From assembly GCA_022496185.1 (NCBI GenBank), contig WTXG01000103.1, positions 62,001-126,000 on the forward strand: a stretch of DNA of 64,000 nt, read 5' to 3'. Under the pieces are notes generated by a model. It saw only the letters and a list, made by a program, of their open reading frames with translations, made no database searches and was not told where the DNA came from. Origin of the DNA: Multifurca ochricompacta (taxonomy: Eukaryota > Basidiomycota > Agaricomycetes > Russulales > Russulaceae). How positions within the stretch are numbered: position 1 is the stretch's first letter; each line of letters begins with the position of its first letter. Position numbers and translations under genes: made by a program. Below are positions 44,920 through 55,656 of this stretch, in pieces.

Positions 44920-45000
44920 GAGCATGAACATGAGGACAAAACGAGGCAACGAGGCAATGCAGGGCGGCTATTCCCCGGCCCGTCAACCCGGTACTGTTTG

Positions 45001-45667
45001 TGGAGGGAAAAGACTGTAGACAGGCTCGATTCCAAAAAAAAAAAAAAAAGACTGTAGACAGGGGTACCGGTGTTAGTCCGGTACGGCGAGCTGAATTTGC
45101 CGGTACGGTTGGCAATAGCACAGAAATCAACCTAAGAGCAGAGCGAGCGCAAATAAGAGTAAAAGTGATTGTGTTAGTTCGCTTTTGTGAGAACTAAGTT
45201 GAAGCAGACAGGTGGATAGAAAGGATCAAAACTGGATGATTGATTTAAGACAAACTACTAGGGCTTTTATACAATTTAACTATAGGAGTAAATATAGGGG
45301 AGATAGCACAGTAAAGTCAAAACTGGAGGCCAAAGATCTGGCCAGAGAATCATACAATGTAAACTACAAGTCAATCAGAATCAAATGCAAGGCAAGGAAT
45401 GCAAGAAAGAGGGGTGCGCGAAAGAAGCGGGTCTGTAATGTATAACTGTGTGGGTTTTAGTTGCACTTGTATCAAATGAGACCGGAATAAATGAAAATGG
45501 AAATATAAAATGCATCAACTCTTCTGAACATAAAACCATAATTTTGCAGTAATCTTGAGTAGCCATGAATGAACGCAGCGATAATCTTGTGTCCGAGTGT
45601 GATCTTGACACTCCTAAGATCCTTCTCCTCTTGCCGGGCCGGTCTGTCCGGAATGCGCAATGCAGCA
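45001..45667. mobile_element. Solo LTR (667 bp) with TSD GTTTG
   Basis: TGGAGGGAAAAG ... CGCAATGCAGCA, flanked by GTTTG at 44996-45000 and 45668-45672. The flanking array sequence (ACTGTTTGCTCTTTGG) is continuous at 60728 and 21148. No relation to the other LTRs was noticed. A tiny retroposon lies inside it near the left end. Confidence 0.8.
45012..45062 (+). mobile_element. Minimal 25-bp poly(A) retroposon with 13-bp TSD
   Basis: GACTGTAGACAGG at 45012-45024 and 45050-45062 encloses CTCGATTCC followed by 16 A. It is the second example in this window of a retroposon with only a YTCGATYCC-like core and a poly(A) tail (compare 9698-9753). Confidence 0.8.
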
Positions 45668-46042
45668 GTTTGCTCTTTGGCAGGTGAATGGGTCCAATCC
45701 ACGGTTTTTTTTTTTTTTTTTGGACTCAACTTTATTACGTGCTTCAGCCAAACAGGCAAATCACATGGCTACTACAGGGACATAGTAACTACTGTAAGAA
45801 GGGACAAATGCCCTGGAGGTAATGGGTGGGAAACCCAAAGGGAAAACCTGGGGTTGTAGTAAGTGGAAGACCCAGAGTACCAGGACCCCCACCCCAGAGG
45901 GTGGGGAAAAGGAAGATATAAAATAAAATGGGGGGATGGCTAGGCGCATTTGCCAGGTCCAGACCCCGTGTGCCATCAAGGTCAAGACCCAACCTATCAG
46001 TTCAGTAAAAGTAGTGATTGGCAGGGGTCACCCGTGAAAACG

Positions 46043-46809
46043 CGTGCAAGTTCTTTACTTGCATCGCGCATTTCGGATAACCAGCCTGGGCCTTCCCGGA
46101 CCAAGAAGATACACAACACGTTTATTTGTGGCTGCTTAAGATCCCTCAATGGCTCTTGTTTTATGTTCAGAAGATTAAGATAATTCATTATTCCATTATT
46201 ATTTTATTATTCTGCTTTCAATTTTATACAAGCACAACTAAAATCCAGTATACAGAGATGATTAGATAGGATGTTATAGAACATTGATGAATAGCCTGTC
46301 AGATAACCACACAGAATGCAAAAAAATTTAATGAACACATAGACATTTGCAGGGGTAACCCCTGGATAATTGTTTTGATACCTGGGTTGCCCATAAAATG
46401 AAACGTGTGCAAGTTCTTTACTTGCATCGCGCATTTCGGACAATCGGCCCGGGCCATCCCGGTCAAGGAGATATGCACTCAGACACAACGCGTTCATTTA
46501 TGGCTACTCAAGATCCCTCAAAGATTCCTATTTTATGTTCATTAGATTAAGATAATTTATTATTCCAATTTTATTTTATTATTCTGGTTTCAATTTTATA
46601 CGAGTGCAACCGATCTTTGCATTTCTGCACATTTCGGATAAATGGCCCGGGCCATCCTGGTCAAGGAGATAAGCACTTGGACACAACGCGTTCATTTATG
46701 GCTACTCAAGATTCCTCAAAAATTGTTGTTTTATGTTCAGAAGATTAAAAGGATCTTTTATTTACATTATTATTTTATTATTCTAGTTTCATTTCATACA
46801 AGTGTGACT
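46043..46809. repeat. Three ~190-bp direct repeats
   Basis: Copies at about 46043-46238, 46405-46610 and 46614-46809. All share CGCGCATTTCGGA or a close variant, then a GGCC-rich block, then TTTTATGTTCA and a TTATTTTATTATTC stretch. Copies 2 and 3 are adjacent. They resemble tandem parts of a degraded gypsy-type LTR. Confidence 0.65.
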
Positions 46810-47215
46810 GTCCTGGTCCCTGGATGCACAATTCTGCGCGTTTAAGTCAACCTTCCTTAATAGGAAGGAGGTCAGACCACCATGCAATGCAATGTAGTCG
46901 CTGCCCCATGCAGCTTGTAGATACACACGGGCCTTGTTTCAATAAATTAATTTGATAATTAGATTATAGAATAGTCTTAAGTAGTCTAGAGAGTATTTTA
47001 GATAGTGCCAGACCGGCAGAATTGGTCGCGCATTAATAAAACAGATGCATCATGATTTTCAAGAATGTAGATCACTGATAACACTTTTATTTTACATCGC
47101 ACCGTTGATCTGCTTTGATATTTTGTAGGATAACATTAGAACATATTTACATTCACCCTGTATCATACATCAGATGAGATCTTGTATTTTTGTGGCTGCA
47201 GATGTGTTTTATCTT
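46809..47215 (+). mobile_element. Degraded gypsy-type LTR
   Basis: Begins TGTCCTGGTCCCTGGATGC and follows the order of the gypsy LTR (39982-40716) with many substitutions and deletions, including the GTAGTCGCTGCCC block and AGATAGTGCCAGACC. It is an old relative, not a copy of the same insertion. Confidence 0.7.
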
Positions 47216-47237
47216 GGAAATTCCACTGATCTTGTCA

Positions 47238-47365
47238 ATGGATAATCAGCGCCTATACCCGCCAAACCCGCTGCGTGGGTATGGGTTTCCACGGGTTGGG
47301 AGCCATATACCCGTACCCGTACCTGGCAAAACCCGTGGCGCTTACCTGCGCGGGTATGAAAACCC
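47238..47365. repeat. Small GGGTATGGGT palindromic element
   Basis: Alternating CCCGTACCC / GGGTATGGGT motifs form an imperfect inverted repeat. A diverged, similar block is at about 62165-62290. Probably a small non-autonomous DNA element; TSDs are not clear. Confidence 0.4.
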
Positions 47366-47877
47366 TTGACAATCACTAAGTAAAAGTCTGAAACACAAAA
47401 GTGACAAGGAAAATAGAAAAGTGCTGCTAAGCAGCAGGTGTGGGGGCCGGGACAGCCAGCTTCTTGATGCGGGGCGGCTTCTTCCAATGATGGACTGCAC
47501 CAGCATGCCTGAAGGCATAGAGGGTGCGCTGGGCCAAAAGGCCCACCAGTGCTGCACCATCCAGATCCTCAAAGGCCACCACCACTGAAGAAGTGGAGCC
47601 AGGGAGGAGAGTGGAGGGGGCATGGACCCAGGAGGGAAGGGCTGTCACTTTGAGTGCCCTGTACACTGGATTCTCACAACCCAGGGCCTCATGACAGGCC
47701 TGGGGAGAATGCGCCCCAGTGTGTGGGGTCACACCAGTTGCAAGGCTGTTGATGGTCACCCAGGACCACCAAACGTTCGGGTGGGAGGAGGGGGAAAGGG
47801 GCTGGCCCATTACTGACAAAAAGGGACCGAGCCTGGAGGTGATGAGGGGCTGTGTAATGCCTGGTGTGGGCATTCAG

Positions 47878-49020
47878 CACAATGTGTGACAGGTCACATA
47901 GCGAAACTATGAAGTCAAGTGTGCACTGTCTTTCAAGTACACAGAGATCAGGGGAGAAGTCAATACCAAGGAGCTAATCCCTTAGTACCGGTGAGTGGAA
48001 GAGTGCCAGAAGCACTGAGATGGTTTCAAGAGTCGGGTCTTAGAGATCACCCAGAAGGTAATGCACCAAGTCGATTAAGAAGTCGAGTCTAAGGCATACA
48101 GGCTATCTAGGCAGGCCTTATATACGTAATAGGGATCGGAGTCTAAATTGGAGTAACATACTTGATGTATCAATGAAGTCGTAATGTAACCAAATGGGGA
48201 ACGGAGTCAATGTGGGCCAGGTGAGAATATACATAGACGGATCCGGTATAGTTGCGATTCTGGTGGGAAAATACATAAGAGTTCTTGTGTAAAGTATGAG
48301 TCAGAGATAAGCACAACCCAGGTCAAAGATAAGGGACAAATATGTACAAAGGAAGTCATAACACGGTCAACAAAGGGCAAACAGGGCCAAATGACATGTC
48401 ACGTGATGGAAAAAGGAAACAAGATGACGCAGCGGGGTTTGTAACAGGCTGGGCAGAGAGGAGGTTAGCCTCCGAGACATCGGGGCCAGCCGTAAGAACC
48501 AGGTTCTTCTTCGGTGTCCACCATGTGGCAGACAGAGATGTTGACACAAGACGTGTCTGGAGATGCTTCAGGCATCTAAGGTTCGCTTCAGCTGTAGATT
48601 AGATTAGATTAGATTCCGGAGTATCGGACTTTTTATGTTATCTTTATTACATTTCTTTCTCACCTTACTCAGCTGATTAGTGATGGACTTAGTAATGTGC
48701 AGTAAGCATGTGATATCTCCTTGGCCAATGGCCATTATCCCTCTCTGTTTATTGTCTGGCACTTGTTGACTTATTCCCAGTGCGCACAGACCATTTCCCC
48801 TGGCCCCCATGGGTATATAAGGGTGTCTGTTTTGTCCTTTACACTTCAGAGTTCTTCTTCCTCTGAAGTGTAAGTCGTCTTTACTTTACTTTCTACTTTT
48901 CCTTTGACTAACATTCTCTGTGTAGTTAACTTGTCTTTTAGGTCAGTAGTATAGTATTACAGAGTTCTTCTTCCTCTGAAGTTTAACTTGTCTTTTAGCC
49001 TAACATGCTACTAACCACAG
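47878..49020 (+). mobile_element. 1.1-kb insert ending in LTR C (intron plus spliced duplicate)
   Basis: TCAG lies on both sides (47874-47877 and 49021-49024). The right 430 bp form an LTR: TATATAAG at 48814, exon 1 48847-48869, intron 48870-48925 (GTAAGT, CTAAC, GTGTAG), exon 2 48926-48941 (TTAACTTGTCTTTTAG), spacer to 48959, then 48960-48998 is an exact 39-nt spliced exon 1-exon 2 copy. The left boundary of the LTR is not resolved (about 48590). The left 700 bp show no coding features I recognise. Confidence 0.75.
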
Positions 49021-49628
49021 TCAGTATAACCAGCAGCATGATTGTTTGACAAGAGAGACCTGGGTCCCAGAGCCAGACAGCTCAGAGTTCAAATAGGAAA
49101 CAATAGCCCCAGGGGGCTTGCACATATACATATTGTCAGAAGGGTCCTGCACAGAACCAGGAAAGACCACCAGAGAGGGTCTCACACGCCTCTTGGCAGC
49201 AGCAGCGTAGGATGAAGGGGGGGAGGGGGCAGGGGCAGCAGGGGTAGTGGGGGCAGGAGGGGGTGCAGGGGAAGGAGCCAGGGCAGAGGGCTTGGCCTTG
49301 GTCTTGAGGGCCTTGGCTGGGGCAACCTGGGCTGGGGCCTGGGTGGGTGGAGCAGGAGGGGTCTGGGCCAGAGCCTTACCTCTTTTGGAAGGGCCTGGAG
49401 TGGAAGCAGGAGGGGGAGCAGCAGGAGGGGGGGGTGCTGGCATGCCACCAGTAGAAAGCACATCAAGTTTTCTGCAAAAGAGCCATAGATCCTCATTGAT
49501 GAGGGCCAGGTCTTCATGGAAAACTCTGGTAAAAGAGGAAAGGGGGGTAGGAAAAGCAGCCTGGAAGGCAGCCACAAAGGCTGGGGAGTGCTGTGCATAG
49601 GAGTGAATGAGGGAGGGGGCCCCAGGAA

Positions 49629-50643
49629 TAGTGTTGTGACGGCCCCGGCTCGGCCTGAAAGCCGCGGCTTAGGCTCGGCTTTGGGCGGCTCAGGCTTTTC
49701 AAAACTCAAGCCTGGGCCGTAGCGACGGCTTCCGGCCGGCTTAGGCCCAAGCCGCGGCTTTACAGCTTTTGCATCTTTACTAGTTTACATTATGTCAACC
49801 CCTGGCCACTGCTTTGGCCTCCTGCTTCGACTCCATCATATTATGTCTCCTATTTAACTCCTGTAACATAAATTGTATAAAAACCTCTTAGTTTAGCTTG
49901 TATCAATAACAGCATTGAATTTGTTGAACCAGAATACTGGTACAGAGATACTGAGAAAGCGGTCCAACATAATTGTGATCGCGTTTAGATAAAATAAAAA
50001 CGCGTCTCACATTAATTAGATACTGAGTATATATATCTCAGATCGATCATGTGATTAAATCACATTGCAAGATAATGCGTTCATTTACTTTAACTTAGTA
50101 GCTGATATAGTACATCTAAATCATAGGAATTCTGAAAGAAACGGGCATGGTGAAGACTTATATTTTAGATACTTTGTTAACTTAGAGACTTAGGTGCTTG
50201 CGATAATGCGATACAAACTGCTTTATCTATAGCAGATTTAGTGGCTTTATATACAATTTAGATGTACTATATCACCTACTAAATTAAAGTAAACGAACGC
50301 GTTATCTCGCTCGTTAATGAATGTGATTTAATCACATGATCAATCTGAGATGTATATACTCTCATCTTTTGTTTTACAACACGAGCGGACCGCTATCTCG
50401 GTATCTCTGTACCGGTATTCTGGTTCAACACCACCCTTACACTGTAAACTGCCCAGTTGAAGCTCGCAAAAATCCAGGTAGAAAGCGTGATTCAGCCACC
50501 AAAAGCCGCGGCTTCAGGCTTTCCATAGCTTAAGCCTGAGCCGTAGGCCGCTGGAAGCTGTTTTCACGGCCTATGTCGGCCCGGCTTTTTCCGGCTCAGC
50601 AACGGCCGGCTTACGGCTTCGAGCCGAGCCGTGCACATCACTA
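49629..50643. mobile_element. hAT-type element (1,015 bp) in LINE ORF1
   Basis: TAGTGTTGTG ... CACATCACTA with TSD CCCAGGAA at 49621-49628 and 50644-50651. Its subterminal GGCTCGGC/AAGCCGCGG-rich sequence is related to the element at 41134-41635. Its centre (49922-50430) is made of two copia-type LTRs pointing at each other (TGTTGAACC ... GGTTCAACA). No transposase. Confidence 0.9.
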
Positions 50644-50918
50644 CCCAGGAACAGGGACAAAGTTGAGGAAGGCATGGAGGTGTTCATGGAGGGTGGCAAC
50701 ATAAGCATCATCATCTCCAGGGAAGGAAGCCTCAGCCTCAACCATCCCATCATAAAGCTGGGTAATGGCCAAGGTGAGCACCTGGGCAGGGGAAGGAGGC
50801 AGTGGGGGAGGGGGCTCAGAAAGAGCAGCAAAGCGATTGGACATGTGAAGCAACTCAAGCAGCAGATCAACATGAAAACCTCAAAGGAGATGGTGGTGGT
50901 AAGTGGTCAAGAAGGGAT

Positions 50919-52693
50919 GATCCAATCTGCGGTGAGTGTAAGGTAAAGTGTGTCCCCAAAAGGAGAGAGGCAGGGTGTGCCGTGCTTTTTTGCGAATACG
51001 CTGCTTGCTAGTTCCATTTGACCTTGCACTTGTTGTCATTGTGAAGTTATTTAGCACATAAAGTTAAAGAGAAATAACTTAGATTGCTGGTTCACTGGCT
51101 CTACTACAAGCATTGTAGACACCTTTATATTTTTGTTGAGAGTACAGAGTGGTACAGTAAGAAGCAAGCCGTAGTGAGTAAATGTTTTTGGATTAAAAAA
51201 GACAAGTGAGATGAAGAGGCAATAAAGACGAAGTGACGACAGAGAGGTAATGGATGGGTAGGCAGCACAATCCATAGAGAAGTCCAAGCAGGCAAAGGTT
51301 TCATGCTCAACGCCCAAGCCATCCTTACAGTGGGAGAGGTAGCAGGCAGCAGGACATGTTGACAAAAGAAGAGGTGGTGCACAATGATACGTGTCAAGTC
51401 AAGGTAAGGGCCAGGGTAATGGCCAAAAGATAGTCTGTACTGTAGCTATCACAATTTCGTTTATACGCACAATACTCGAAAATATAACATATTTGTGTTT
51501 AAGGTTTAAGGCGTTCTGGTGATCCAATGGCCCTGGAAATTGGAAAACGAGATAGCGACCCCACTAGTAAATTGACAACTAGGAAGAGAGGGTGAGAAAT
51601 GGCCATGTTTTATCGCTCACACCTGGTGTAACAGTGGCTGACCGTTCTGCAAGGAGTTTGATGTCAAAGTATATTGACCAAGTATAATGATGAGACTGTT
51701 GCTAAGCACGCAAGGCAAAGCAAAGAACGAGACGATTGGATTGCTGAGTTCCTGAGTTGATAAGCCTAGGAAGTGAACGACGTCATAAAAAGGAAACAGA
51801 GTAGAACAGGGGAAAGAGCGTTGAAGATGCAGTCGAGAACAGGGAAGAAAGGGCTGGAATGGCTTGGAAGGAAAAGAAGTGGAAAGGAAATGTTATCGTG
51901 CAAGAATGGGTTATCATAATGGGTTATCGAGCAGGTATTCGTAATACGTGGGGCCACATTCTCCTTAAGTCTCCGCTCGTTCTGGCCCGTCTTGCCTTTT
52001 CACTCGTCTCGCTCGTTCAACCAGTCATCCTCGTCTCCACAGTGACCCTTGTATTGTCAATCGTGATGCCACTCAGGTTAATATCGAAGGAAGGGGGCTG
52101 TCGTGCGTCATCAACCAATTCTTGTTGACTTTTCATCTCCCTTTCATCTTCACACCCATGAAGCAGGTCCTTCCTTATACCACTTACATCTTTGGATAAT
52201 AAACCTGGAATTGGCTTGTTTCATACTGACCTCATGTATTTTAAGATGAGTATGTTATCTATGAAATACCAGCTTTGTCTCACCTCTTCATCTCATTGCA
52301 TGCCACAACCTTTGAAGATAGCGAACGGTCTAGCCAGTTTCAAGAGATTTCAAGATATTGACACAGACCAGTTCTCAGATTTGTATTTTCCAGCTTTCAA
52401 ATGTAGCAAACGGCCTACCGGACTTGCAAGGCTACTTGTCTGTCTCAGCGTTCTCATCGACATCGAATCCCTTCTCTCTCCTTTTCTGTCCCAGAACCTC
52501 TTTCTGCTTTGAACTCACCCAGCATATTGTGACACATCACATGATGTGAAGTGTACATGAGGCTTCCAATTGCCTCTCAGTATTGCGTTTTCTTCATCTT
52601 TTCGGCGTCGGTCGGTGTTCGCGGTGAGTCATTGGGGGAGTATACTCCTGGTGGCATCGCAGTGTCGTAAGGTTTTTTATCTTCAAGTTTGAA
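50919..52693. repeat. Array segment S, copy 3, and following spacer
   Basis: Nearly identical to 21609-23387. It begins at the LINE target motif GATCCAATCTGCGG. No gene is supported; the short frames are shared only because the segment is duplicated. Confidence 0.75.
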
Positions 52694-53225
52694 TCATGCA
52701 TTAGAAGAACTTGGCGATCGAGAGAGAATGTGTTGAAATAATCGACTCCTTATATTTGAGTGAAACTGTATGCGACAAGTCTTGCTATGTACTTGTCCAC
52801 GGTACTGTCGGCCTTGCGTTTGACATGAGAAACCCATTTTGATCCAACTATATTCTTTTTTTCTGGGAGTGGTACTGTAATCCACGTTTTCACCTTTTCC
52901 ACTGTAAGGATCTTGTGGTCCATGGCCTCCTTCCAAAAAGGCCAGTCTTCGCATGTTTGAGCTTCAATGAGTGATTTTGGATCACCTTCTGCATCTTCAA
53001 TAACTTATGCAATCATATCGTCATATTCTGCCTGATAAGCATAAACTGTGTCTGCAGATAGGTCAGTGATAGACGCAGAGCCTTCTTCTTGGGTGTCCGG
53101 ATGGTGATATTTGAGCTTCAATGGTATCTATCCATGCTGTGGCGGCTATTCCAATACATATTACAGCTTGCATATTTCATTCTACATTCTAAAAAAATGG
53201 TTTCCTGTGAAATACACGATTCCAA
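52694..53225 (-). pseudogene. Copia pol remnant P3
   Basis: Same reverse-transcriptase fingers fragment as P1 and P2, uninterrupted here, and showing the empty site for LTR B (CCAGTCTTCGCATG at about 52946). Frames are broken and there is no catalytic motif. Confidence 0.7.
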
Positions 53226-53235
53226 TGCAGATAGC

Positions 53236-53754
53236 TATGACTCCCTCCAGCACGTGTTGCTGGACTGCCCCCTACACGACCTCCCCCGCGCGGAACACTG
53301 TTACCGCATCACCTTACTCCCCCGGTCCGACCCCGGACTGGACCGCCATCTTCAACAACAGGTTCCTCTCTGAGGACCTGCTGAACTTCATTGAGCACTC
53401 CCGCGCCTTCACGGCGCCGCCTTCCTCCCTACGACCTCGCGAGCCTGGATGAGTTGAGCGCGTGACATCGGGTAACTCTTTGTCTGCAATTTCGCATTCG
53501 GTCTTTACCTATCCACTCTGCACCCTTTGATACTCTACATTCTCTGAGTGCGCCTTTCCCTTACCAAACCCATATTCGATCCTTTTATATCCATTCTTTA
53601 GTTAAGCTTTTTCCTCCAAGTGAGGTTTTCCCTTTCGCTACTTTACTCACAAGTAGTTACCACTGCCCATCCTAATAGCTGCTCTGTACCGTAGTAGCCG
53701 TGCGATTTGGGACACACCCTGAAGCGCGAATAAATTCAATTTAAAGAAAAAAAA
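53236..53754 (+). mobile_element. 5'-truncated LINE (519 bp) with 10-bp TSD
   Basis: TGCAGATAGC at 53226-53235 and 53755-53764. The coding end includes HVLLDCPLHDLPR and, in another frame, LLNFIEHSRAFTAPP, the C-terminal end of LINE ORF2 with one frameshift. It is followed by a 3' UTR ending in an A tract. Confidence 0.85.
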
Positions 53755-53764
53755 TGCAGATAGC

Positions 53765-54354
53765 AATGAGGCGCGTTACATATTGTTTGTCTATGTATGT
53801 ACATCACGTGATGGGTCACAACGTTCGTGATTCTCGATGATCTTTTGTGAGGACAAGCCACGTAACAATTTAATCACAATCAACCAACTCGGAAGCTGAC
53901 CTGAGACTGAGACTCTCGACCCTGACAACCAAGTTCAACACATCCCTTGTTCTCTTTACACCTTCAACTTTCCTCTTTTGGTGTCCATTGCACTTCAAGA
54001 GCTTGTTAACGACAATGTACGCCTTTTGCAGCTACACTGGCAGTAATAATTGAATACAATATAACTATCCGTAACAAGCCGAAGACGTCTTAATGATCCA
54101 AATAGCTGTTGAAAACTGAAAACAAGGTATCGAAGAGAATGCTTTTCTCGGGAAAATTGTTGTTGAAAAGGGAATCAGGCTGGTAAATCAATGAGGGGGG
54201 GGGGGGGGGGGGGCACAGCTATATAAAAGGGGCGTCCGTGAGTGTCGCCGAAGTCCATCCCATCCCAGAGTCCGCCAAGGTCATTAAGCCTTGTATCATT
54301 CTCCTTCCTCGCTTCTTCTCTTACGCTTCTTCTTACTGTTATCCTGCTGCCAAA
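53765..54354. repeat. Array-unit region 3' of Zn-finger copy C
   Basis: Matches 13017-13464 and 24350-24800. Contains a long G homopolymer (about 54197-54212) followed by a plus-strand TATATAAAAGGGGCGTCCG motif. Confidence 0.6.
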
Positions 54355-55656
54355 CTATCCCGTATCCCCTGCCCTTTGCAGTGGTGAAGGTGGAGTTTGA
54401 TTGCTTCCTTTCGCATTAATGGTCCTTCCACAACTGGAAATCGCAACCGCCGGCGCCTTGTGAACCTTGGTCGTCGACCTATGCCGATTCAGGTCCTTTC
54501 TGCAGTCGAAACTCACCACACGGCCTTGCAGTTTCGTGCACTCCTCGCAGATATATTCTGCCCATTCTCTGTCAACTAGCGTTTTACGCACTGGTGTGGA
54601 AGGCTCCGCCGATGGAACTTGGACGGCCTGTATGGTTACCGGTGCCAGGATTGTCCCCGAGCCTACCTGGGTTAAATTGTCTGGCACCGACATGTATTCA
54701 AGCGCTTTGGCGCTGTGAATAACGAATGGACATTGGGGGCGGCGCTGGGCCACGCTGTTGACTGCAACGTCGGGAGCCTGGAAATCAAAGTCGATGGAAA
54801 TGACCCACGCCCTGGTATCGACTCCGAGGCGCGCTGTCGCTCTTGACATGCTACTTCTTCACGCACTCTCAAGTTTGGACTAGCGCCAACGGATCTTTCT
54901 GGTGGAATGTTGGAGCAGGTAACGAATAGCGCACTGCGCATCATGGGGACCATGCGAAGGTATCCTAAGTCGCCATAGCAGCCTGTTTGCAAGTCCTCCG
55001 AGTTCTCTGCATTCGGCCGATAGGTTTGAATTACCAAAGGTGTCGAGGGATACTGATGTCACAGCAGGCGTCAACCCCTCTATAGGTAGCCGATCCAGGG
55101 GATGTACAACTTTGGGGGATTTCTCGTGTCTCTTCGCTTTCACGCGCTGACTTGGAGTCAACTTGGCATAGGGCGCAACACGACAACTCCGGCTGACTCG
55201 GGATGGTACTCTTGCTAAGGTCGTTAGGGTCTGTGACTCTCCTGAAAGTGGGTCCGAGAACTCCATAGGGTGGTTATCCATCGAGGTGAGATCCGAGAGA
55301 AACAACGAGTTGCTATCGACCTGCAGGTCTAGATTGGGTAGGGTGAGAGGTTCGTTGCCGCGACCACTAAATTCGAAGCCCACAGGTGTTTCTGGTGGCG
55401 ACGAACCTGACGAGGAGCTCAATGAATATGATGCGCTGTATGCGAGGGTTAGGACTAGGGGTGGCGGTCCATGGGTCCATTTGTGACTACCTATTCGCGC
55501 GGTGGGGCCTGTGCCCTCCTGCTGTGCGAAGCCATTGATTCCTTGCTTGGGAACCTGCAACGGGTGATGAGCGGGCTCTCTCGTACTGAACAACTCTTTT
55601 TACTCACCGAAAGTCTTCACCCAATTGTGTTCTGAATTGTTGTCCATTGCTGGCCA
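54355..55656 (-). pseudogene. C2H2-like Zn-finger protein, copy C (frame-disrupted)
   Basis: Start at 55656 (MASNGQQFRTQLGEDF), with one T missing just before the GTGAGT donor. The central frame (54880-55593) shows the continuous ancestral middle region, joining GESQT to ARVPSRVSRSCRVAPY, which is broken in A and B. Frame changes at about 54860-54890 separate it from the finger region (54355-54849: EYICEEC ... LNRHRSTTKVH). In the second element the first Cys is lost (ISSCGRTI). Confidence 0.65.

Larger units (their letters stand above)
47427..50844 (-). pseudogene. LINE ORF1 (gag-like), split in three
   Basis: Segment 1 is 50652-50844 (starts MSNRFAALSEPPPPLPPSP). Segment 2 is 49021-49628 (Pro/Ala-rich linker, basic AAAAKRRVRPS). 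Segment 3 is 47427-47877 (LNAHTRHYTAPHH ... RLVVLGDHQQP ... HHWKKPPRIKKLAVP). A hAT-type element with 8-bp TSD separates 1 from 2; a 1.1-kb insert separates 2 from 3. Small frame changes also occur. It resembles the ORF1 of Tad/L1-like fungal LINEs, which makes an RNA-binding protein. Confidence 0.65.
45705..50918 (-). mobile_element. LINE relic with nested insertions
   Basis: A minus-strand LINE: poly(T) at 45705 on, 3' UTR to about 45990, ORF1 at the right (47427-50844). It is bounded by diverged copies of the same target (GGTCCAATCCACGG before 45705, GATCCAATCTGCGG after 50918). Most of ORF2 is absent; its place is taken by a triplicated repeat and gypsy-LTR remnants. Two large insertions split ORF1. 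Confidence 0.65.

Noticed and set aside
45212..45445. A 77-aa basic plus-strand frame in the LTR at 45001-45667
   Set aside because: It lies wholly inside a solo LTR with TSD GTTTG, has no recognisable domain and no second copy to show conservation.
48597..48618. GATTA microrepeat as a functional motif
   Set aside because: Only a few copies of a simple 6-bp repeat near an unresolved LTR edge; nothing else supports a function.
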